Below are positions 45,101 to 56,900 of a stretch of 64,000 nucleotides of DNA, piece by piece (within the stretch, counting starts at the first letter, position 1; each line of letters begins with the position of its first letter). Source of the stretch: Colius striatus (Eukaryota; Chordata; Aves; Coliiformes; Coliidae); the NCBI RefSeq assembly GCF_028858725.1, contig NC_084776.1:620001-684000 (forward strand), in the 5' to 3' direction. The notes beneath the pieces are model-generated. The model searched no databases and was not told where the DNA came from. It saw only the letters and a list, made by a program, of their open reading frames with translations. The translations under genes and the position numbers were made by a program.

Positions 45101-48100
45101 GGCTTTGGTGGGAGGCAGCGACGTCCTTCTCCCTTCTTCTAAGAAAGAGAAACACCAGAGAGAAACAGGGATGGTGGAAATCACCACATGGAAGTGCTGA
45201 TGGCAGAGCACAGGGAACTCCCAGCCCACCCTCCTGGGGTCACCACTGTCCCTCTGCACCCACCACCACGGCGGAGGGGGCTGCTGAGAAAACATCCCCA
45301 AAGACTGTCACAGGCACCAGGAGACGACGGAGAGGCCGAAAGTACAAGCAGCACATGGGAGGTGCTGAGCTGCTGTGGGCACATGCTGCAGTTGGGAGCT
45401 GGGATCAGCCTGTGTGTGAGCAGCAGGGCCCAGGGGCCACTGGGCAGAGGGAGCAGCAGCATTTGGAGCCCTGACCAAGGGGCTTCCCTGGCTGCCACCA
45501 CCGGCACTGCCCAGCAGCACCAGGGCTCTCAGCGCTGTCCTTGGCAGGAGCTGCCGGTGCCCCCCCGTCCCTGGATGGGGCATCACGGCTGTCCCTGTGC
45601 CACAGACCACACGCTGGCTGCCGCACACGCTGCAGGTGGTCACTGTAACGATCCACAGCTCGTTATAAAAGCCAGTGCCGTATCCATGGCACGGCAGCCT
45701 CCAGTGCCAGCTGGCAGCTACCTCAGTAGGAGCTGCCCCTGCCCAGCGCGGGCAGGGGGAGCAGCACAGCCCCCAGGTGCTGTGCTGGGGAGCAGGAGCT
45801 GGCAGGGCCATCCTGCTGGGGCTCAGCACCGTTCCTGAAAAGGAGCGAGCAGCTCCCGGCAGCGCCGTGTTCCTGAACGGCAGCCGGAGCGGGAGCTGCG
45901 TGCCAAGGGCTCTCTCCTCGCTTGCTGGAGCAAATGGCAGGTCATAAAAAGGAACTGTGACAGAAGAGAAAATGTACCAGATTCCACAAGGACCAGTCCA
46001 GGGTAAATCCATCTGCTCAGCAATTTAGCTAGAAAATCCTTCCCAGTCATCCGTGCTGCAAGTCCTTCACCCCAACGTGCAGCTCCAGGCACAGCGCCTC
46101 CTGCTCTGGCAGCTGCCCACAGCTCATGTGGGACCCTGGTGACCCCACAGCACCTTGGTGGGGAGGGGGACACGTGGGGGGGAGAGGGTCCTGCTGCCTC
46201 ACAGTGTGCCCACGCTCCAGGGACCCTCTTGCTGCTGCAGCTGGTGCCAGGAGGGGATCCAAACCACGTGCCCATGGGCAGGAGGGACAGTACCCAGGCA
46301 GCAGCAGGCGGGACCCCAGGCAGGGGGCAGGCAGGACAGGACAGGGACTGCCAATGGCACTGGCTGTGTGGGCTCTTCACCGAGGAAGAGTTCCCCAATC
46401 CCTCCCACAGTCCTGGATCCACTGCACCATCGGTGGGATGCAGGAGGGCTCCTGGGAAGCCCAAATCCCACTTACATCTCTATGCCTGGCGCTTGCCTGG
46501 TCCGGCAGACAGAGGCAGGAGCCACAGCGAGGAGGGACGGGATGATCCCCGTCTGGCAGAGGCCTGGGCACAGCTCAGCCACTCACTGAGCACACACAGC
46601 CCCAGAGATGTCCCTGCAGGCATCCCTGCGAGTCCCACCTCAGCCACTCCTGGCTCACAGAAAATCAATGGCAAGCATCTCAATTAATCACATCAGGGGC
46701 AAATTGATTAGGAGCCTAAATAAGGTCAACATGGTTGTCTGCTTATAGGGTAGGACCCCTTAATCATCATTTTATCTGCAATAGGCTGCGGAACCTGCAA
46801 TCACACCGTCTTTGGGAGCATGGAGGGATTTTTCACTTATCCCCTGCAATTGCTTGGGCCAGCAGAACAGGAGCCACGGCTCTGCCAGAGAGGAGCAACA
46901 TTCCAGCACGCAGCAACCTCCCAGGCACCCGCAGCTGCAAGCCCCACAGCCACCGAGCCCCCTCTGATGCAGAGGAAGACCAAAGCAATTAAGTGCCACT
47001 GCTCTGGGTGCAGTACATTCCCTCCTGACCCCAAACCCAAGAGCTCATGCCGAAGATTTGATTAGCCCTGTCATTATCTTAGATTGCATACCTGAAAATA
47101 TCGTTAGTGGTCACGACAGCACTGAACCTTTGCAGAAGCACAACCACAGGGCTCCTCACGGCTTCCCTCAGCACCTGCAAATCCCCAGGGCTGTTCCTCT
47201 GCTCCGCTCCTCGCTGTGCCCTCATCCCTGCACACCTTCCCTGCTCCCCAGGACCCACAGGGTGCTGCCCACAGCCCCCTCGCCTCGCTCACCCCCCGCA
47301 GTAACACGCTGCTCCCACTCGTTGTAAATACAGTTGTAAATATTACAATTTGGTTTAATATTTAATACAGTCAGGTTAAATAAGCATTCCCAGCCCCACA
47401 AATCATCGTTATCAGAGGGTTCTAATTGTGCTGTTGGGATCCTGCTTCATGACTTATTTAGAGGGCAGACACTATTCCCATCCCTGGCTCCCCCACACGC
47501 CGTAAATTAACCTGTGGCTCAACCTCTTTAGCAAGAACCTGATGGGACACGACAGAAGGCGACAGCCCTGCTTCAGGGTGACCACTTGATGCAGAGCAAA
47601 GGAGGGAGGCAGCAGCCAGTGGGACCGAGCAGGAGGGGACAGGGGACTGTAGTGGCCAGAGGAGCTGTGGGAAGAGCAGCCTGTGGCAGCTGCAGCACCC
47701 ACGAGTGGGGTTAGACCCCAGACATCAGCTCAGGGCACCCTCAGCTGTGGGCTCCTGGGCACAGGCATAGGGCAAGCCCTGGAGTGGAGGTGGGTGAGGG
47801 ACTCTCTCTGCCCCTGCTCCTCCCAGGCTCCACCAGCAGCACCGTGGGGACACAGAACACAGCAAAGCAAGCAGAGGGCAGAGGAAGCTTTTATCCTAAA
47901 CACAAACCCACGGCAAAATTGATTGCAAACAATAGCAAAAAAACCCAACAAACCAAACAACCCAAACCACCAAAAACCCAGAGCATGTGGGGAATTGGCC
48001 AGGGGCGAGGGTTCTGAAAGCAAGGAACTGACACACGGAGGATAACTGGAGTGCAGGAAACCTCCCTGTAAGAGCTTCTGCCCCTAAAGGGATGAGCTGA

Positions 48101-50769
48101 TGTGTTGCTTAAAAAAAGAAAAGGTTTGGGTTTTTTTTTCTCTCTGTAGCTTAATTTCATCCTGAAATGAAAAACTAGAGAAGTAAATGGAAAGAGCCCT
48201 CTCCAGGAGGCTGGGCTGCCCTCGGCACCGCTGGGCTCAGGCACTGGAAAGGCAGGGTCTGCTGCTCTGTGCCTGGGCAGGAACAGCCCCTGAGCCAGGA
48301 GCAGGGTGCTGGGGGAGCAGCTGTGTGCTCAGCCCCAGACAGACACACTGCCAGAGCCCAGCAGGACTGGGGACACCAGCCTGAGGGAAAGCTGGATGTT
48401 TTCCTGCTCCCCAGATGCCTCAGTCAGCTCCTGCTCCCCTGCCCAGGGCTCCCTCCTGGTATGGTCAGGACAGTCACATACCCCTGAAGAGCATCCCATG
48501 CCCTCCCACCATGCAGGTGGTGGTCCAGGGCACAGCCCCCCAGGTGGGCACCACAGCAGCACCTCTCCCGACCCCCAAAAGCGATGCCTCCCATGGGCCC
48601 TGCGAGCAGCTTCACATCGATCCCTCTGCCCAGGATGGAGTTTCCACTGAGTAAGAGGAGCAGAGATCGTGCTGAGAGGAAGCCTGGGGTTTCCATTTCA
48701 TCTCTGCCCTCATTTCTCCTGCTCAAGTCAGTGCATTAATCAAAGAGATTGGCCAAGTCTTGCTGCGAATGAAGCAGCAGCCACGTGGGGCACTTTTCCC
48801 AATCCTGCCCCCGAGTCGTTATCACCAGCAGCTCAGATCCTGACAGGCCTGGCTGGGGAGAGAGAAGCTGTGGAGCATAGAGTGATGCCCAGGAGGTTTC
48901 CCAGTCCTAGGGAGGGATGCAGCAGAGGGGGCTCCCAGGACCCTGAGGCGACGGCCCCTCAGGAGCAGGTCTCAGCGTCTCAGGCACATTTGCTCCTGGC
49001 AGAACCAGGGGACCCTCCCCAGGACATGTGTGTGCAGAGTGGCCCCACAGCCCGTGCCAGCCCTGACTTTGGGCTGCAGCTCCTTGGAAAATGGTGTATT
49101 TTATCTTTCTGTGTCAGGATTTATATAAAAAGGGGATAGTTCAGCTCTAAATGTAATGAGATGGAAGAACAGCCCTCCAGTGGCTTCCTCCAGCTAGAAT
49201 GGCATCAATAACATCGATTGCTAAAAATAACTAATAACCACTTCTACGGGCCACGACTTGGGACTTCACACCCTGGGCAGCCACCACAAGACACCGTCCC
49301 TCCAAGGTCTGTAAATAATGAGTGAGGACCAGTAAAGTCCTCATGTGCAACTCCTCCCTTTCTACCATTGCACATTCCCAAAAGAGCAGAAGGATACAGC
49401 CCTGCCTGCTCCAGAGGAGAAGAGGTGAGAGCTGCCCATCTGCTGGGTTACCCCAGCATCACCCTGATGGGTAACACCAGCACACACAGCACTCTCCTCC
49501 TTCCACCTTCCCCAGCTCCCCAGAACGCGAAAGAAAACCAGAGAGAGAAGGAAATGATAAAACACTAGCCTGCAGTTAGGGAGAGAGAGTTATTTAGTCT
49601 GTTGGAAATGAGTCTAACTTAATAGAGAAGAAATAAAGTGTTTTAAAATTAATGACATAACTGTCAGTCCCAGTCGTGGGGACGTTAAACCACACGGTGA
49701 TCTGAGTGCCTCCGCAGAGCCACCTCTGCTGCACGCCGGGCGAGCACCAGCCCTGCAGCAGGGCAGCAGCAACCAACGGCAGCACCAGCACCTCTCCTGA
49801 GCCACTGCCCAGGCTCACACCAGCGTGGACCCCCCGACACACTGCTCTGCTCATCGGCCGCCCACCGTGGTGCCAGGCAGCTGCCTGAGCCCAGCACTCA
49901 GCTCATCCTGCACCAACAAAGCCCTCAAACCCACCCAGGAGCAGAGAAACAGACACTGTTCCCGTAAAAGTAATTTTAAACCCCCAAAGACTCTCATCCA
50001 GATGTTGGCAGAGACTCTGCCAGAAGCTGCCACTGAAAACAAATGAGCCCATGGAGCATGGTCCTGCACAAGCGAGGTCACTGCGGCGAGGAAACGGCCA
50101 CGCTGCAGCCCCTGTGCCCAGCCCCACTCACCCACGGCCCCTGCGACCCTCTGCCCCAGTAGGACCAGCACAAAGCCCCTGGAACTGATGCCCGCGGGGC
50201 TCCAGGAACACACGTGTGCCTGCGTGTGATGGGAGGGAACACACACATGTGCAGCACAGCCAGAGAGCAGTTATTAGTAAATAATCCTTAATTAATGAGG
50301 AGCTCAGTGAGAGATGGCTCCGTGTTACTCCAGGCAGGGACGATGGCAATCGCCATTCTTCCACTTTTCAATTATGTCTTCGGGGAGGCAAAAAGCAGAG
50401 AGTGGCCAGGGTGAATTAGAGTGACTTTTGTCACGTTTAATATCAATTCATTTTGCAGACTGCTGACGCAGCGGGATTTGCACAGCACACAATTTATGGT
50501 TCTTCTCAGAGACATGCGCAAAAAAAAGAGGGGGGAAAAAAACCCCCACCCTGCCATCAGCACAAACCCATCGACTCCTGCAGCAAGGAGCCAGGATCTG
50601 GTGGGACCCCTCAGGGGGAGCAGAGCTCAGCACAGCCGGGTCCACAGCACCTGCCTGCCTCGCCTGCAGGAGGGAACCAAAGGCTCCCAGGAGCCCCCAG
50701 GCTGCCCTTCGTCAGGGTGCCCGTGTCCCGGAGCCGCCGGGTCGCTGCCCGGGAGGCACAGGCATGAAC
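36119..50769 (-). other. RBFOX3: RBFOX3 intronic or leader-region sequence with many AT-rich islands
   Basis: No protein gene seen. AT-rich islands stand out at about 36500-36610, 41325-41470, 41800-41910, 42950-43215, 44945-45075, 46665-46800, 47060-47110, 47325-47470, 49085-49340, 49540-49690 and 50260-50500. A perfect POU octamer ATGCAAAT is at 38016-38023, and an RE1-like word at 38968-38987. An A/C-rich simple repeat lies at 47930-47985. Confidence 0.5.
47930..47985. repeat. A/C-rich simple repeat (AAACCC/CCAAA type)
   Basis: Low-complexity run of AACCCAACAAACCAAACAAC type words with no G. No flanking target-site duplication or element body is visible, so it is called simple sequence rather than a retroposon tail. 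Confidence 0.7.
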
Positions 50770-50965
50770 AGAGCCGTTATTACGCAGCATAACTCGGCCC
50801 CAAGGGGGTTTTATGCAAAATGACACACAATATAAATGACTGTTGTAAACAGAGAGTTTAATAAAGGGCTGTGTGCGAATTTACAGCCTCCCCAAGGATA
50901 ATTAAAATTATTTATCTACTTACCTAGCTAGCCGCTGGAGCAGTCTATTAATTATTATCTATTAC
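50770..50965 (-). promoter_or_regulatory. RBFOX3: AT-rich candidate conserved element with a strong minus-strand splice donor
   Basis: Contains TATGCAAAATGACA, ATAAATGACTGTTGTAAA, AATTAAAATTATTT and TTAATTATTA words. On the minus strand TAG|GTAAGTAG sits at 50924/50923, close to the ideal donor. This could be a non-coding RBFOX3 leader exon of about 50 nt if the acceptor GCAAAGCAG just upstream is used. Confidence 0.35.
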
Positions 50966-53900
50966 ACAGGGCCTGCTTTGCATGCTGCCAGTGCATCGCC
51001 TCACACCCCCATCCCACCCCCCACGGCCGCACTGCAGCACGGGGAGCACTGCAGGGCTCTGCCAGACCCCCCAAAGCCCCTGTGAGCAGCTGATTCTAAC
51101 CCAGCCTGCAGCCAGGGACACCCTGCCTGATTTTATAAAGCAGCAGCTCCGTGCCCCCAGTGCAGCCCAATCCCAGTGCAGTGTGAGATGATGCTCTGCC
51201 AGCATGGCTCCAGCCCCAGGGGACAGACAGGAGGGAGGGATGGAGATGCCACCAGCATCCCCTGAGCTGCACAGTCCCTCAGAGGCCCAGCAGCCTCTGC
51301 TGCTCCAACTCCCTGCCACCGAGAGCACAGTGAGGTGGCTCATGGGGTGCCCAAACACCATTGTGGTGGGCACCTCAGGAAGGGCAAGCGCAAGCCTGGT
51401 GCATGGTGGCGGTGGGAGACGCAGCAGCCGCCCCGCAGCCTGGCGCAGTGCTACCTGCTCCTCTCTATTTATTAGCGTGACAGAGCAATCATCAGTGCAG
51501 AGGCACTGGGATCCCCCAGCTCCTCTCTGCACATAAAGAGACCTCAGGGGGCTCCAGCGTGCGGATACTTAACATTGTTTTATTAGCTTAATAAACCCAG
51601 ACGACGCTGACAGAATCTCCAAGCCGGCCGCGAGCCCTCCTCGCTGCAGGAGTGGGCAGCAGCGGGGAGAGCTGCCGTGGCACAGGCTGTCAGCGACCTC
51701 CCGGGGTCTGGCTTGCACCGGGAGCCCGTGTGGGACTGCCCTTGGCAGGCCACGGCCCCGACAGCCCGGGGGGTCTGGAACAGCTTGTCGGGAGCAGAGG
51801 ATCCAGCTGCTCCTCGCCACCGCGGGCACAGCGAGCTGTCAGATCCCACCAGCGCACCATTAATCACTGCTGCAATTGCTTTTCCTGCCCCTCCTGCCCA
51901 GCTCCCAGAGCTGCCCTCGGCAGCCCCAACGCCAGCCTGCACAGTGCTGCAGTGGCACCCAGCACCGCCGGGGTCCCCCACAGCCCCTGGGACACGCCGT
52001 GTCCTCAGGCACCACGCAGTTGGTGGGACCCAGCTCCGACGGGTCTGACCCTGGTACTGAGGTACAGCAGGATAGCCCCAGGAGCTGCTGGCAGCCCGGC
52101 AGAGGAGCACATCACTGCCCACACGTGCCCACTGCAGCTCGAACCCTTCAGCAGGCTGCCGCGCTGCTTCCATCTGCCGGGGCGGCCGGCAGCGAGGGAC
52201 TCGTCCCCCTCAGCCCCGTGGTGCCTGCTGTGCTTTGATCCTGTACGCTTACCCTTCCAGTCTCACAACCTAATGAAAGCCTCGTGATCACATTCCAGGT
52301 CATTACTCAAGGAAAGAGACCCCTCCACAGCCGGCAGCAAGAGCTTCAAGCCAATTAAAGCAAGCCCCGTGCTGCTGCCTGTGCCTGCCACACTCTGCTC
52401 TCCGAGGGCCGGGCTCGCAATAAGCAAGATGCAAAAATGTTAATGGAAGTGCTTAAAGGCCATGCCAGGGGGATTCTTGTAAATAAGGGCACTTGGAGAG
52501 GCAGGGGCAGCTTCTCAGGCTTGGCTGCAAGGCAGCACCGATAAAAAGCAGCTCTGAATCCATCTAGGAGAGGCTTCTGGGGGAAAAGCTCAAGGATTTC
52601 CTTCTAAAACTCTTGGTGAGCACGTTGGCCTGCAACAGCTGCCTGCAGGCAGCCCAAGGCAGGGGAAGAGGAGAGTGAGAAGCCAGGCTGACAGAGTCCT
52701 TGGCTTTGGGTCTGCTCTCCTGCCCACTCCTGGGACCAGTGGCATGGGGACAGATGCCCCATGGCAGTGGGCTTGGTGACCACCCTTGGCACTGGCACAG
52801 GGAACCCCCAGCCCAGCTCCAAGCGACCACATCACAGTCCACCTGCATCCCCTGGCACTCAGGCACAGACACACACGTTTCAGATGTTAAATACCAAATA
52901 AAATCACCGTAACTGATGCTGGGGGAGGGTCGATATGGATATTTAGCACCACAGCAGGGTATCGCCGCCCCCCACACTGCTGCCAGCAGCATTGACACGG
53001 CAGGTCGGGTCTGTGGGGAGGGGGCAGAGCCTGGGCAGCGTGATGGGCATGGCACAGACAGGCAGGGGCTGGAGCCAGCACAGAGCCCCAAGGACCCTGG
53101 GACAGAGAGCTTGGCCAAGCCTGAAGCACAGAATCACCAGATCAAGAGCACAGGCTACCAGGGCTCTGCTGTCACAGCTCAGGAGGGGCTGAGTTCCGCA
53201 GCCCCAGGCAGAGCCCATTGCCACAAGACAGAGCCCAAACTGCCAGGCTGAGCAGGGCTGTGCAGGGGCTGGAGCTGTGCCTTGCTCAGCAACAAGCACA
53301 CAGGTGCCCATCAGCATGTGGTGAAGGCTCAGACAAGGCAGTACCAATAGCCCATTCAACCATATTGGAAAGGATGTCACCAGAGACACCTGTAACACGC
53401 CACAGGCCCTGCCCAGCCCATGCACAGGCTCTCAGGTGCCAGAAGCAGCAGAAACTTTTTTTCACAGCCCAGCTCAACCCAGGCAGAGAGAGAACAGCAG
53501 CATCCCAGAGCTGGCACTGCTGAGGGGAAGAGCACAGCACATTGCACCTTGCAGCAGCCAAGCGCAGACCTGCAGCAGTGGGAGCAGAGATGATGTGCAG
53601 AAGGGCAGCTCCCTGTCCCACTGCCTGGGCTCCTGGTGCTGCCAGGTTGTACTACACACCCATCTCTGCTACCTGGTGTCAGGAGCTGGTGTTATCACCA
53701 GGAGGAATCACAGAGCACCAACGCCCACAGCCACAGCACAGAGGGGATGCCAACCTGTGCTCCTGCCTCACGCAGCAGTACAGAGAGCAGAGCGGGGTAG
53801 CCACCTCAGGGAAGCCCCCACCTCAGTGGGGGTCACACCACACTCACCAGAGCCAACGCAAACAGGGCTGTGCACAAACACACCCTCGCTCCTGCTGCCT

Positions 53901-56900
53901 TCCCTCCGGCGGCTGCTCCAGCTCCAGCCCCAGCCCCCGGGATATTTATTGTTCCTTCCCTCCTAAATCAGGGCTGACGGTGGGGCTGCTCACACTCCAT
54001 TACCGAGAGAGCTCGCGCCGCGTCGCAGTTCCGTTTAGCTTGCAGAAAAAGCAGCCTCAGAGGAGAAACCCACCCCGGCGCTGCCCGGCGCTCGGCTCGG
54101 CATGATGGACGATTATGGACCATCTGCACTTTCAGGAGGGGATAGATTTATGAGCAGCACAGACAGCTAGAAGAGTGTCCATTACTATAACTCACTGGCC
54201 TCTTCAGAGATATTGTAATCAGGCCCTGTGCCGCGGTGGTGGGAAAGTCTGGGTTAAGCGCTGGCAGGAAGGAAAATCAATTATGCTTTTTTAATACGGT
54301 GCTGGCAGCGGGCAGGGGAGGGCAGCCCGGGCAGCTGCTAGGGGATCTGCCTGCAGACCAGGCTGTGCTGTGCTGCCCCAGCACCGCACCAAGGGCCAGC
54401 AGTGCCATGGCCCCACAGCTGTGGGTAAACAGCCAGGGCTCCTCACAGCCCCACTCATCCACCTGGGACAGGGCTGGTGATGTTGGTGTTGCTTTGCCAG
54501 AAAGGGCCCTGCAGCTCCTCCCGGCTGTAGCACCGATGAGGCTGCTCTGTCCCCCTTTGCAGGGTCCAGCACCAGTAAGGATGCAGATGCGAGACATGAG
54601 CACAGCAGCACGTGTCCCCTCGTCAGCCCAGGGCCCATGCAGGCACACAACCCAGCACAGAGTGTGGCCACTCGGAAGGAAAAAGCTTTGCAAAAGCTGC
54701 ATCCAAGATGAAGAGCCGCTTCCCAGAGCTGTGGGCAGCTGAGGACTGGGAGGATGGCTCATCACCATTTAGGTCACTTCTAGCTCCTGTTCAGGCTGAG
54801 CTTCTCACTCCAGAGGAGTTGCTGAGCACAGACCCAGCACCATCCCCAGCACCGCTGAGGAGAGTTGCCCCAAACACCACTCATCAGAAAACCACGACCT
54901 AAAAGCACCTGCCCCGCAGCTCACGGCGAGCGCAGAGGATGCCCACGGCACAGGGGAGGATGGCAATGGGTCCTGACTCAGGCAGCCCCAGGGTAGGAAG
55001 CTCCTCACCTCCCACTCTGGCTGGGACCCACGTTTCTGTGCATCACACACTCTCCCAGGAGCAGCAAGTGCCGCGGGCTGAGGGGTCCCTGGCAAACTCC
55101 CACCAGTGTCCCAGGACACCGCAGCTCTGCTCTGCCAGCCACAGCCCGCTCCATGCTGGCCAAGGGCCTGTGCCAGCCGCTGAGGGTGGCCCAGCAACCC
55201 CCTCCATCCCCCTCACTGCACCCACCATGTCAGCAGAGGTCTCAGCCAGCCCCACGCTCACAGCATCATCCCCGGCCGGGTGGAAGGATGGAGCAGATGG
55301 GATCTCTGAGAGAGCAGCGGGGAGAGGAGGAGAGAGATACACGTTGAATAACAATGGTGAATTCCCCTGAGCTTTGATGTTTTTAATGGTGGATTAGACT
55401 GTCAGGCAGCAACTAAATGGTGTAATAAAAAGCTAAGTGCTCGTATTTCAAGGTCCCTGCGCCTGCTCAGCGGGAGGTGTGGGGCAGGGGGGAGCTGTGG
55501 GGCAGGGGGCTGCTCCCCCTCCCCACCGGCTCCAGCCTGGGGTTTCCAAGGAAGAGCAGAGGAACTTTTCAAAGGAGATTTGCACACAGTTTACACAAAA
55601 TCTGCCAAACGTGGAACCACGGCACATAAATCTGTGCAAAGCTCTCCCTGCAGCCTCTGCACGTGTGGCTGTTGAACAGAACGCTTGCCGTGCTGCCCAG
55701 GGCTGGCAGGGACACAGAGGGACCCCACAGAGCTGCAGCCCCTCTGCCACTGCCTGGAGCCTTGGAGCCAAGTGCTCCCAAAAGGGAAAGGCAGAGGAAG
55801 CCGTGGGGAGCCCAGTGCTGTGCAGAGCTCCACTGGAGCCTCACCACCACTGCATGCCCTCTGCAAAGGATGTGGGGCACTGGCAGCTCCGGTTGCCCCC
55901 AGACCCCCAACCCAGCGGGGCCCGATCCTGTGCATCACTCAGAGGAGTCAGGAGCTCCAGCAGAACCCACAGTGCCCAGTACAAACCTCTCAGCCCCAGG
56001 GCAGCCTATACCAACCCTAACCTGTGGGTGCTCACAGCTCTGAGGACCATTGACACCATTTCCTTCCCTCCTCACACTCCACCTGCTGCTGCTGCACCCA
56101 CAGTCCTCTTGCTGGGCATGAGCAGCATTTCCCCAGGGGAATGTTGTCTCTCACCCCCAGCTCCTCACAGAGCCCACTGCTGAGTCCCCAACACTCCCCA
56201 GGCAGGGAAAGCACCACAACACTCCCTTCCTGGGGTGGAGAGTTTCAGAGAGATTATGGGGACACAGAATAACGGCTCTGCAGTGGCATTTCCATGGCAT
56301 TAACACCCATCACAACGTCTGTTCTGTCACCCCCTCCTGCTCCTGGAGAGCTTTGTTTATTAAACGTTCACCCTGTTGGCACCATCTCTCTGCAGCCACA
56401 CACAGCCCATCACAGCTTAAGGGTGGGCACATGGGGTGACTGACTGCCCAGCCCCAGGGCACTGCAACCCCACCACTGTCCCCATTCCAGGGCAGGGATG
56501 GAGCAGCCAGTACCCCAGGACACACCAGGGCTCTGGCAGATCTCAGAGCCAGGAGCCAGATCCAAGGCAGGGAAGGTGCTGTGACCCCAGCTAGGCTCCC
56601 ACTTGCTGTGTGTGACCCAGAGAAAGGGTTTTCCCACAGAGCACTGCTGTCCCATGCCCCAGACATGCCACAACACTGAAGGAACCACTGCACACTGTTG
56701 TCCTCCCACACCAGTGTGGACAGGGCACTGGCATCACAAGGGCCATGGCACCACTGCCAAAACCCCCTCCCCACCCTGTGACCACTGCCATAACCCCCAG
56801 GGCGACTGGCACTGCCAGTGTCTGCACAAAGCAGGGAAGAGGCTGCAGAAGCGAAGAGACACTGAAACATCATTCTAAAACATGGGAACTTCATCTTTGA

